From the NCBI GenBank assembly GCA_035495315.1, contig DATJGF010000218.1, positions 1 to 22,173 of the forward strand: DNA of 22,173 nt, written 5' to 3'. This stretch comes from DATJGF01 sp035495315. Lineage in GTDB: Bacteria > Verrucomicrobiota > Verrucomicrobiia > Limisphaerales > UBA8199. Under the pieces are notes generated by a model. It was not told the DNA's origin. It did no database searches and worked only from the letters and a program-made list of their open reading frames with translations. This document shows positions 14,745 through 21,858 of the stretch, in pieces (position 1 is the first letter of the stretch; every line of letters starts with the position of its first letter). The translations under genes and the position numbers were made by a program.

Positions 14745-17141
14745 CTATATAGCTGGGTCGGTCGTACAGGTGATTTGGTTATTTTTTGCCAAGTCACTCA
14801 TGTTATTGAGCAGTCGAGCAATTTCATTGAGCAATTCCCGGGTCGAATAACCTCCCTTCTCGAGAATTTGGTGTACTTGCCCGCGCAGCCGCTGCCGTTC
14901 TTCGCCGGTGAGTTCCTTGGCGGTGACAACAATCACTGGGATGTCGCGGTATTCCGGCCTGCGTCGTAACTCCGCCATGAAGGTGAAGCCATCCATCTCC
15001 GGCATCATTAGGTCCAGCAGAATCACCCCCGGGATCTGATTAGATAAACGCTCCAGGGCGATGCGCCCATTTTCCGCCTCAATACCTTGCCAGCCCTGTT
15101 TTTGAACTGCCACACGGAGCATTTCTCGAGTTTGGGCATCGTCCTCAACGATGAGGACCTGTGGGGTGCTGGTCGGTCGACGCACCTTCTCCAGTACGGA
15201 AATCAGTCTGTCCCAGTCGATAGGCTTAAGGAGATAATCGGCGGCCCCCAGCGCAAATCCGAGGTTCTTCTCGTCCATGACCGTGACCATGATCACAGGA
15301 ATGTCCGAAGTGAGGGGCTCTGCTTTGAGAGCGCTGAGCACATCCCAACCGTCCATTCCCGCCATGACAACATCCAGAATAATCGCTCCAGGTTTATGCT
15401 GGCGTGCGCGCGCCAGGCCCTCAGGACCGGAGGCCGACAACTCGACCAGGTAACCCTCTTTGGTTAACACGCGCTGAAACAACTCCCGGGCTGAGACCTC
15501 ATCATCGATGACCAAAATAGTCCCGTTGGGAGACCCAGGGCCGACTTTCGCAGGGGCTGTCTCAAACGCGAGCGTGGATGTGGGTTCCCCCAGGTGTGCG
15601 GGCAAGGTGAAGGCAAAAGTCGAACCCTTTCCCGGCTCGCTGACCGCGTTGAGATCGCCGCCCAATAAATGACAGAATTTTTTACTGATGGCCAAGCCGA
15701 GGCCGGTGCCACCGTACTTGCGGGTCGTTGTGGCGTCGGCTTGGTTGAAGGCTTGGAAGAGGCCGCCAAGCTGGGCGGGTGACATCCCGATACCGGTATC
15801 GGTGACGCTGAAGGAGATGAGAGATGCAGAACTCACGCTGGATGGTGGACAAGGAACCGGCAGGAAACCAGTGGTTCGGCCGGCGGGTTGCCCCTTTCCT
15901 CCGACGCCCTGCGATAAAAGCGGGCAGTCATCGCAGCGGCGGACCTCGAGTTTAATGGAACCTCGCTCGGTGAACTTGGCGGCGTTGGAAAGCAAGTTGA
16001 AAAGGATTTGCCGCAACTTAGTCTTATCCGTTCGCATGGTGCCGAGGTCCTCAGGGCACACCAGTTCGAGGTGGTTGCCGGTCTTGGTTAGCAAAGGGCG
16101 GACGGTCGTCACTATCTCCTGGATGGCGAGGGAGATATCGAAAGTCTCAACACACAGAGTCATCTTGCCAGCTTCGACCTTGGAGAGATCCAGAATATCA
16201 TTGATAAGGGCCAGCAGATGTCTGGCGGCCGCATAAATTTTCTCCAGATCAGAAACAAACCGGGTCTGGCCAGCCTCCTTCAGTTCCTCGCTTACCATTT
16301 CCGCGTAGCCGATGATCGCGTTGAGCGGCGTACGAAGTTCGTGACTCATGTTGGCGAGGAACTGGCTCTTTGCTTCAGTCGCGGTCATCGCACGTTTTTC
16401 CGAATTGGCCAGTTGCTCGTTTACTTCCCGGAGTGTGGCTTCATGTTTTTGAATTCGCGCCAGCATGCCGTTGAAGCAGCCGATGAGAAACCCGATCTCA
16501 TCCTCAGTTTGTTTGGTCGCGCGCACGGAGTAATCTTGTTTCTCGGAGATGGCGTTGGCGACGTCGGCCAGATGCATAATCGGCTGGCAAATAAGCCGCT
16601 GCAATCGCGCGGTAACGAAAAAGGCAACCAATCCCGCAATTACCAGCATCACGGCAATGACAAAACAATTCTCGCCAACGCGTTGCCAGATTTCTACGAG
16701 CTCGAAAGTGAGGTAAATACTGCCCAAATTCTCTTCGCCATGGACGATCGGTTGGGAAACAGCGACGTGGCCTTTTTGAAACACATGGCCTTCCGGCGGC
16801 GGGGTCTGGGGCAGAACGTTCGGCGAGGCTCCTTTAGCAATGTATTTGGCAAAGATTCCACCATCCTTTTTATATACGGCGGCGGCGACGAGATGCGGGA
16901 CGGCTTTGAGGCCCGCCAGGGTTCGATCCGCGTAGTCCTTATCCCCGAACTCCAGGGAGGACATGGTGTCCTCGCCAAGGATTCGGGCCAGGATGTTGAG
17001 GTCGGCTAGCGTTCGCCGGCGTGAGTCGCGAACGTCTTTTGTAATGAACTGGACCGCGGTCACAAGCAGGGCGACCGAAGTGGTGAGCATCACCAAAAGC
17101 GTCAGTTTCTTTTGAATCGAAGTTGTGCGCAGCAGAGCCAT
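14745..17141 (-). CDS. CHASE8 hybrid sensor histidine kinase with two receivers
   Basis: 798 residues from ATG 17141; a TTG two codons earlier is possible. TM1 about 12-32; periplasmic CHASE8-like domain about 34-143 (LNILARILGEDTMSSLEFGD, YADRTLAGLKAVPHLVAAAVY), the type found in the diguanylate cyclase YfiN; TM2 about 159-178; HAMP about 178-232; HisKA with His267 (FLANMSHELRTPLNAIIGY); HATPase with N-box Asn386, G1 TDTGIGM (Asp448) and G2 GGTGLGL. Residues about 403-438 are a Gly/Pro-rich insertion in the ATPase domain. Receiver 1 (about 541-657) has Asp590 and receiver 2 (about 660-788) has Asp710. The gene follows the yfiR-like gene by 22 bp. By analogy with YfiR/YfiN, the YfiR partner probably represses the CHASE8 domain in the periplasm. 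Output would be phosphotransfer to an unlinked or neighbouring regulator. Confidence 0.93.
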   Translation of the reverse strand: MALLRTTSIQKKLTLLVMLTTSVALLVTAVQFITKDVRDSRRRTLADLNILARILGEDTMSSLEFGDKDYADRTLAGLKAVPHLVAAAVYKKDGGIFAKYIAKGASPNVLPQTPPPEGHVFQKGHVAVSQPIVHGEENLGSIYLTFELVEIWQRVGENCFVIAVMLVIAGLVAFFVTARLQRLICQPIMHLADVANAISEKQDYSVRATKQTEDEIGFLIGCFNGMLARIQKHEATLREVNEQLANSEKRAMTATEAKSQFLANMSHELRTPLNAIIGYAEMVSEELKEAGQTRFVSDLEKIYAAARHLLALINDILDLSKVEAGKMTLCVETFDISLAIQEIVTTVRPLLTKTGNHLELVCPEDLGTMRTDKTKLRQILFNLLSNAAKFTERGSIKLEVRRCDDCPLLSQGVGGKGQPAGRTTGFLPVPCPPSSVSSASLISFSVTDTGIGMSPAQLGGLFQAFNQADATTTRKYGGTGLGLAISKKFCHLLGGDLNAVSEPGKGSTFAFTLPAHLGEPTSTLAFETAPAKVGPGSPNGTILVIDDEVSARELFQRVLTKEGYLVELSASGPEGLARARQHKPGAIILDVVMAGMDGWDVLSALKAEPLTSDIPVIMVTVMDEKNLGFALGAADYLLKPIDWDRLISVLEKVRRPTSTPQVLIVEDDAQTREMLRVAVQKQGWQGIEAENGRIALERLSNQIPGVILLDLMMPEMDGFTFMAELRRRPEYRDIPVIVVTAKELTGEERQRLRGQVHQILEKGGYSTRELLNEIARLLNNMSDLAKNNQITCTTDPAI

Positions 17142-17163
17142 ACGCAAGGAGGAGGGCGCTTTC

Positions 17164-17742
17164 TTACTTGAGGGCCATCTTGGCGTGCTTCAGTAAAGGC
17201 GAGCGGATGGTGAGTTGCGCCTGTTCGGCCACCTCCCGGTTGACTTCCATTACGACCCGGTTGCCCACGACGATCAGGTTGATCATTCCGCCTCGTTGTG
17301 CGAAGCCTTCGAACTCGCCAACAGTCAGTATGGGCAAGTTCTTCACGCGGCCAAAAATATCAGCTAGATGCGTCATCTCAGAAGCTCCGATGAAGAGAAC
17401 TTGGCAAGAGGAGATTTCATAAGCATTGGAAACTGGCTTAACCACTAACTCACGCCCTTCGATTCTCTTGCCATCGAGCACCTCGAGTGCTTTGCTTTGG
17501 GGCAACTGACCTAAAAGTCCTATTTGGATCCTTGCGGGTTGGTTCGTGGCTGGACTGCCCGGCCATTCGACGTATTTGATGATGTGATAAAGAACGCCCG
17601 CTTTAAGCTCGTATTCCTTTAGTGGCGCCGGTTCGGCACAGTAGACCTGAGCCGTCGAGGTCGCCCAACCGAGCATCACGACCCAGAGCCAAGCGCTCAA
17701 ATAGCCTGGTGGGCGGATTTTTTTGTGGGCGTAAGCGTTCAC
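17164..17742 (-). CDS. YfiR-family (DUF4154) periplasmic regulator
   Basis: 192 residues from GTG 17742. The basic N-terminus and hydrophobic stretch (about 15-35; LSAWLWVVMLGWATSTAQ) form a signal peptide. The mature part begins with the YfiR signature EYELKAGVLYHIIKYVEWPG, followed by IQIGLLGQLP, a mid-domain CQVLFIGAS, LPILTVGEFEGFAQRGGMINLIVVGNRVVMEVN and the C-terminal AQLTIRSPLLKHAK. This matches the family length and motif order. YfiR proteins bind the periplasmic CHASE8 domain of YfiN and inhibit it; redox or envelope stress releases the inhibition. Here the neighbour with CHASE8 is a hybrid kinase. The start lies 2 nt after the stop of the outer-membrane protein gene, so translation is probably coupled. 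A strict lipobox is not present. Confidence 0.9.
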   Translation of the reverse strand: MNAYAHKKIRPPGYLSAWLWVVMLGWATSTAQVYCAEPAPLKEYELKAGVLYHIIKYVEWPGSPATNQPARIQIGLLGQLPQSKALEVLDGKRIEGRELVVKPVSNAYEISSCQVLFIGASEMTHLADIFGRVKNLPILTVGEFEGFAQRGGMINLIVVGNRVVMEVNREVAEQAQLTIRSPLLKHAKMALK

Positions 17743-17744
17743 CT

Positions 17745-18827
17745 TTAGCGAAAGGAGTAGCTCAGACCGGCGGTGATCATCCAGTCCACTGCAAGGTTCG
17801 GGCCGAGGATGTTTTGGTAGAGGGGCACCCCACCTTCGAGCGAGAAGCGGGTACCCTTCAAAGGACCACCTGGCACGTAAAAGTTGAGCCCCATGAGGAA
17901 ATCGAGACGCTCCCCGGCCTGTTTGTTTGGGTCAAAAGCGGGGTTTCGGTTGGGATCCAACTCAGGGTCGGCCCCCTGAATATTACCCCAACCATGCCAA
18001 TCCAGTCGAGCGGAGGGGCCGAACCAATCCAGGACTTCGAATTGGGTCCAGGCACTGAGCCGATAAACGTGCCCGAGACGATAATGATTTTCGTTTTCCC
18101 CCAGGCGAACGGTGAATAAAGCCTGTGCTCCCCATGCCCACGCTGCCGAATGGCCAAGGTAAGTGAGCCCCGGCAGCAGATCCCAGGTGCCGGAGCCCAA
18201 CTGCATAGGGTATTCGAACCGTCTTCCACCCTCAGCTTCGTCGATTGAGCCCGTGGGCGCAGTAAACCCGGCGTTGATGACCAACCGCTGCCCATGACCG
18301 TGAGGGTCACCCACAACATTGAATGACGACATGAAAGTGACGTCACCTATGCCCGAAGTGTAGTCCGAAGGCCCGGGACCGGTTCGCAGAACATGGTGCA
18401 TGTAATTCATCTTGTAAGGCACCATCGTCATGACAGTCACCCAGTCTGAGGGAGCATACATGAGGTCAACCATGTGCATCTGGCTCTCCATACGTGAATG
18501 CGCAACGGGGTAGGTCTGGAGCACCTCCTGGACTGACACATCCCGCGTCCCCTCCTGATTATGCCCCATCTCCATGAACATATAGCGATAGCCGACCATG
18601 AATTCGTTTTTGAGATGAGTATGGCTGGCCAGAACATTAATTGGGACAATGTCCTCGTTCAGCAAATCCTCGAGGCTCATGTCGGTGAGATCCCGTGGTT
18701 TCTCGGCCGGTTCGGCATGTTCTGCCTGCACCGGTGTCACAGCAACCAAGAGCAGGGCAAAGAGCGCCCTCCCGCACTTAGAACAAGTGGAGGCGCCGAT
18801 TTGGCAACGCAGCAATCCCTCGCGCAT
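17745..18827 (-). CDS. Met/His-rich outer-membrane beta-barrel protein
   Basis: 360 residues from ATG 18827, with GAGGA 7 nt upstream. The signal peptide is about 19-35 (ALFALLLVAVTPVQA). The mature N-terminus carries TDMSLEDLLNEDI, a phrase like that before TonB-receptor plugs. The rest alternates aromatic and polar strands and ends in a typical barrel C-terminus (LSYSFR). It resembles the outer-membrane 'transporter'/phenol MetA-type group (PF13557-like). Clusters rich in Met and His (about 82-90 and 113-145, for example QMHMVDLMY and MNYMHH) would suit binding of a soft metal such as copper, but that is inference. Cysteines at 8, 15 and 18 lie within or before the signal peptide. It is the first gene of the OMP-YfiR-hybrid kinase operon and may supply the sensed ligand or occupy the outer-membrane role that YfiB has in YfiBNR. 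Confidence 0.85.
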   Translation of the reverse strand: MREGLLRCQIGASTCSKCGRALFALLLVAVTPVQAEHAEPAEKPRDLTDMSLEDLLNEDIVPINVLASHTHLKNEFMVGYRYMFMEMGHNQEGTRDVSVQEVLQTYPVAHSRMESQMHMVDLMYAPSDWVTVMTMVPYKMNYMHHVLRTGPGPSDYTSGIGDVTFMSSFNVVGDPHGHGQRLVINAGFTAPTGSIDEAEGGRRFEYPMQLGSGTWDLLPGLTYLGHSAAWAWGAQALFTVRLGENENHYRLGHVYRLSAWTQFEVLDWFGPSARLDWHGWGNIQGADPELDPNRNPAFDPNKQAGERLDFLMGLNFYVPGGPLKGTRFSLEGGVPLYQNILGPNLAVDWMITAGLSYSFR

Positions 18828-19072
18828 TGTTAATCCTCGGAGCTGATGGACATCGCACCAGTGTCATCGCCGATTGTTAGTTCGACCGGCACAGGACCTG
18901 TCCGGCAGAACTCCGCATCGCGGCCCACGCCTGTTAACGACTGGGCGATCGCTGATGACGGTTGGGCCGCCGCAGGTCGGGCGATGTTTAAGCCACAGTG
19001 TGTCATTGGAAGTGACTGTATGGTAAGAATAGATAATGCAAATGATTAGACTGGAGGGGAAACATCTCCGGG

Positions 19073-19100
19073 AGCATATATCTTACAACCATTCTGTCAA
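19073..19100 (-). promoter_or_regulatory. Sigma-70-type promoter for the OMP-YfiR-hybrid kinase operon
   Basis: On the minus strand, a perfect -35 TTGACA (19100-19095) is followed after 16 nt by TATGCT (19078-19073). The predicted start is near 19066, giving a leader of about 240 nt before the ATG at 18827. Confidence 0.6.
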
Positions 19101-19392
19101 GCGCGAATGGTTCGATGCCGTAACTCCCGAGTTGCCTCAAAAAGATTGTAAGCCGGACTGGGTGAAAAGGCCAGGCGCCACCGGAGGTTGCAGTTCGGAA
19201 GAAGAAGCTTTTTTCGCCATGAATACCCTAAAAAGAGATGTAGACATTAATTAATACTTTCGATTCCCTCGAAGTGCAAGACATTCGCGCAAGATCAGCT
19301 TTCTCCAATTAGATTAACCGCTCCTCCGTGCAGTCGAGGGAAAGAGATCCTGCTATACCGGACAATTTTCCCGTAATGCGTCGTTTGGTCTT

Positions 19393-19430
19393 TCTCCCGT
19401 GAAATGTCGTTTCCGACATTTCACGGGAGA
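19393..19430. repeat. Perfect 17-bp inverted repeat (hairpin) beside the tRNA gene
   Basis: Arms TCTCCCGTGAAATGTCG (19393-19409) and CGACATTTCACGGGAGA (19414-19430) enclose the loop TTTC. It begins 17 nt downstream of the 3' end of the initiator tRNA gene on the minus strand. Neither strand has a T-run after the stem, so it is not a classical intrinsic terminator. It may still end or process the tRNA transcript, or belong to a dispersed palindromic family. Confidence 0.85.
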
Positions 19431-19447
19431 ATCCACAGAAGAAGAGT

Positions 19448-19524
<77 letters not shown>

Positions 19525-19544
19525 ATCCAAGAGGCAGGCCTAAT

Positions 19545-19580
19545 AATGCCTCAGCTTTTCAGCCACGCAAGCGCTTTTCT
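19545..19580 (-). promoter_or_regulatory. Possible tRNA promoter
   Basis: Upstream of the tRNA on the minus strand, TTGCGT is followed after 16 nt by CATTAT and then by the GC-rich TAGGCCTGCC, about 25 nt before the tRNA 5' end. The match is moderate. The GC-rich discriminator would suit growth-rate control. Confidence 0.3.
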
Positions 19581-19694
19581 ACAAAAATGGCTAAAACAAG
19601 CAGGCACGAGCCGGACCTAAATCATGTGATGAAAACTGTTGCGAGATTTGTAGATTTGTATTATCGGGCGATTCGCAGTGAGCGCCCAGGAGGG

Positions 19695-20360
19695 CTACTG
19701 CTGACCCGAAAACCACTGTGGATTGAGGTCTTTGAGGGCCTTAAGCATGAATTGGATTGCAACTGCCGCCAGCAACAGACCCATGACCCGGACAGTGATG
19801 TTCATCGCAATGGGACTTAACCAGCGCGCGCCGGTGGCCGAGAGCCTTAAAATGACGTAGGAGGCAATGCAGACAAGAGCGATGCAACCATAAAGGGCCA
19901 GCCGCTGGGTTAAGCCGTTGGCCTGATCGTGCAAGAGGATCGCGGTCGAAATTGCTCCCGGACCTGCCAGCATAGGAATGGCCAGCGGTGCAACCGCGAT
20001 ATCCGTTTTTTCGATACCGGCAGCGGTCTCTTCCGACGTTTCATGAACACGCGAGCGTTGCGCCCGCAACATGTCGAGGGCGACCAGCAGCAACACCATG
20101 CTCGCGGCAATCTGAAAGGCCGGCATAGTAATTCCCAGAACCTTGAATATCCATTTGCCCGCAATCGCGAATCCCACCAGTACTCCTGCCGCGACACAAC
20201 AGGCCAGACGGGCCATTCGGGTACGTTGTTCCGGCGTATCGGTGGGTGTCATCGCCAAAAACGCCGGTACCGTCGCCAAGGGATCGATGATCACGAATAG
20301 CGAACTGGCAGCCAACAGAATGTATTCAGCAAGACTCAAGTCAGGAACTAACCGAATCAA
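19695..20360 (-). CDS. MarC-family integral membrane protein
   Basis: About 221 residues from TTG 20360, which has AGAGG six nucleotides upstream; a TTG at 20366 is the longest alternative. Six hydrophobic segments are visible, arranged as the two MarC halves: the first with SSLFVIIDPLATVPAFLAMTP, the second with APLAIPMLAGPGAISTAILL. The length is normal for the family (about 200-220). MarC proteins sit in the inner membrane. An old link to multiple antibiotic resistance in E. coli has not held up, and the transported substrate is unknown. The gene lies just after the dispersed repeat at 20370-20420 and downstream of the unknown gene at 20404-21858, possibly cotranscribed with it. Confidence 0.9.
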   Translation of the reverse strand: MIRLVPDLSLAEYILLAASSLFVIIDPLATVPAFLAMTPTDTPEQRTRMARLACCVAAGVLVGFAIAGKWIFKVLGITMPAFQIAASMVLLLVALDMLRAQRSRVHETSEETAAGIEKTDIAVAPLAIPMLAGPGAISTAILLHDQANGLTQRLALYGCIALVCIASYVILRLSATGARWLSPIAMNITVRVMGLLLAAVAIQFMLKALKDLNPQWFSGQQ

Positions 20361-20369
20361 ATCCAACCT

Positions 20370-20420
20370 CTAATGAACACGAATAGACACGAATTGGTGT
20401 TCATTAGTGTTCATTCGTGG
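20370..20420. repeat. Dispersed 'acacgaat' repeat with 11-bp inverted arms
   Basis: CTAATGAACAC (20370-20380) and GTGTTCATTAG (20397-20407) form an 11-bp stem around a loop containing GACACGAAT. A further copy of the unit, GTGTTCATTCGTGG, follows at 20407-20420. The repeat provides the TAA stop of the upstream gene and ends about 10 nt before the MarC start. Confidence 0.8.
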
Positions 20421-21858
20421 TTTCTGAGCTGGCATTTCGGCTAGCTCGGCTTGTTCCGGATTTCGGGTTTCGGGTTTCGGCCTTCTCGACGCCGCCCGGT
20501 ACAAAAATGGCATCCGTCATGCCATGAATGATTTTCTTATCCGCGGGGCACACAGTAGCCAGTACCCCTCCGAGTTGCGCCCGGGCAGCTTCGGCTTCGC
20601 CCGCGACAAAATAGTAGGGGCAAAGTCGCACACGCCCTTTCATCGGAACCAATTGTTCGTTGGCAAAGTCAAACCATTCGGCATCGACCAACGCGGGTTT
20701 GTGATAGCGTTGCAGGACATAGGGCGATTGGTCGAAATGGGATAATGCCTGCTCAACCGCGGTCGCCCACTCAACGTGCGGCAGGTCGCTTCCCAAATAA
20801 ACCCCGCGCGCGCCCCACGCATGCGCAGAAAACCCGGAGACTTTCAGGATCAGCTCGCGTTCTCTGTGCGACAGGGCCTGGAGTTGCCTCCAATCAGTCA
20901 AGTTAAGCTCGGGAATTGCACCATGGGGAGGGAGCGGGGTGGGATCGACCAACCAGGTGTACGGGACCAGGTCCAGCATACGGCGCAGGAAACTCTCGCC
21001 CAATTGCTGGCGCCAGTAATCGCGAAGATGCCCGTTCCATAACAAGGCAAAAAGCATCTTCTCTTCAAATACCGGTTTGGGCGGGGGTGTCAGTCGGATC
21101 CGTTTTTCGGCAACCAATTGGAAAATGTTTTTTGAGTTTGGGACGTTCGCCAGGTCGAATAGCTCGAAAAAACGATACACCGCGTCGCCCTCATCAAAGT
21201 TTTCGAACTCGGGCGTTTGGACTTTGAACCGGTGATCGCCAAGTTGTCGTGCGAGCCAGATCATTTCCGGTCGATAAGTTGAGGCTTCCTCGGAAACGAC
21301 AATATGCACGCGCGGGGCATCGCCGAATATGCTGGCAAAACCGCGCAGCATTCCATCGGCGCCTCCGATCACGTCGGCGCCGGTCCGGGCATAAACCTGA
21401 TTGAGCCAGCCGGTCAAGCCGATGCCGCCCGGAACCGAATCCAGCTCAGTCACCCGAAGTCCAGTCTCGGTAATCAGTAGATCCGGCCGGATAACCCGGG
21501 GGACTTCATTCTTCATTGCCTGCGAACGCTGCAGTGCAATCAGATCGGCAGGTTTTCCCTGATCCAACCACCGGGCAATCCACTCGGGCATTTTCCCTTC
21601 CGCGCTGCGGCGATACAGCAGATTGACCGCGCGATAAAACTGAAGCAGAACGCGCCCGAGATTCTCCAACTCTTTGGCTGTCGCTGGGCTGAGTCGGAAC
21701 GGAACCGGAGAGACGCGCCAGTCATGTCCCGCGAACAAACCTTCCGCCGGCATCTGGTCGCGCACAAACCGCGCGCGCGCGGCATTGGACTCCAGCCCTG
21801 AGTTCACAGTTAGCGAGATCACGGATCGAATATTAGCTCCGGAGTTGACCGCTGCCAA
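20404..21858 (-). CDS. Conserved protein of unknown function, possible ATP-grasp-like ligase
   Basis: 484 residues from TTG 21858, overlapping the end of proA by 26 bp; GTG at 21822, just after the proA stop, is an equally likely start. I do not firmly recognise it. The segment IRPDLLITETGLRVTELDSVPGGIG resembles the pre-ATP-grasp region of glutathionylspermidine-synthase-like, circularly permuted ATP-grasp proteins. Later segments (ERELILKVSGFSAHAWGARGV, SPYVLQRYHKPALVDAEWF, LVPMKGRVRLCPYYFVAGEA) could be the nucleotide-binding part (Lys, Gln-Arg-Tyr, Arg-Leu-Cys-Pro). No signal peptide or membrane segment. The last ~25 residues (KAETRNPKSG to ETTNEH) are encoded by short repeats and are probably not part of the fold. 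It is likely cotranscribed with proA. Confidence 0.8.
   Translation of the reverse strand: MAAVNSGANIRSVISLTVNSGLESNAARARFVRDQMPAEGLFAGHDWRVSPVPFRLSPATAKELENLGRVLLQFYRAVNLLYRRSAEGKMPEWIARWLDQGKPADLIALQRSQAMKNEVPRVIRPDLLITETGLRVTELDSVPGGIGLTGWLNQVYARTGADVIGGADGMLRGFASIFGDAPRVHIVVSEEASTYRPEMIWLARQLGDHRFKVQTPEFENFDEGDAVYRFFELFDLANVPNSKNIFQLVAEKRIRLTPPPKPVFEEKMLFALLWNGHLRDYWRQQLGESFLRRMLDLVPYTWLVDPTPLPPHGAIPELNLTDWRQLQALSHRERELILKVSGFSAHAWGARGVYLGSDLPHVEWATAVEQALSHFDQSPYVLQRYHKPALVDAEWFDFANEQLVPMKGRVRLCPYYFVAGEAEAARAQLGGVLATVCPADKKIIHGMTDAIFVPGGVEKAETRNPKSGTSRASRNASSETTNEH
20458..20480. repeat. Short tandem heptamer (TTTCGGG) inside the 3' end of a gene
   Basis: About three copies of a 7-bp unit lie at 20461-20480 after GGA. 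They encode the AETRNPKSG part of the C-terminal tail on the minus strand. A 7-bp period shifts the reading frame with each copy, so copy-number change would alter the tail and the stop. Confidence 0.7.

Larger units (their letters stand above)
18828..19447. other. Intergenic region with long leader and hairpin
   Basis: 620 bp holding the minus-strand promoter at 19073-19100, a leader of about 240 nt for the outer-membrane protein operon, and the 17-bp hairpin at 19393-19430. Two plus-strand frames (18846-19049 and 19036-19254) have no recognisable domain, and the second runs across the minus-strand promoter, so I do not annotate them. I could not assign the leader to a known riboswitch class. 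Confidence 0.5.

Noticed and set aside
16218..17009. 263-codon plus-strand frame inside the hybrid kinase
   Set aside because: Antisense to the CHASE8-HAMP-HisKA region, whose motifs are unmistakable on the minus strand.
17630..17660. Possible lipobox near the Cys in the YfiR signal region (AQVYC)
   Set aside because: The residue at -3 is not Leu-like and the motif departs from L-[AS]-[GA]-C, so a normal signal peptide is more likely.
18846..19254. Two small plus-strand frames (67 and 72 codons)
   Set aside because: No recognisable domain or ribosome-binding site; the second covers the minus-strand TTGACA/TATGCT promoter.
19693..19820. Plus-strand frame 19488-19820 spanning the tRNA and the MarC 3' end
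   Set aside because: It overlaps a tRNA gene and the antisense of a clear MarC gene, and has no motifs of its own.
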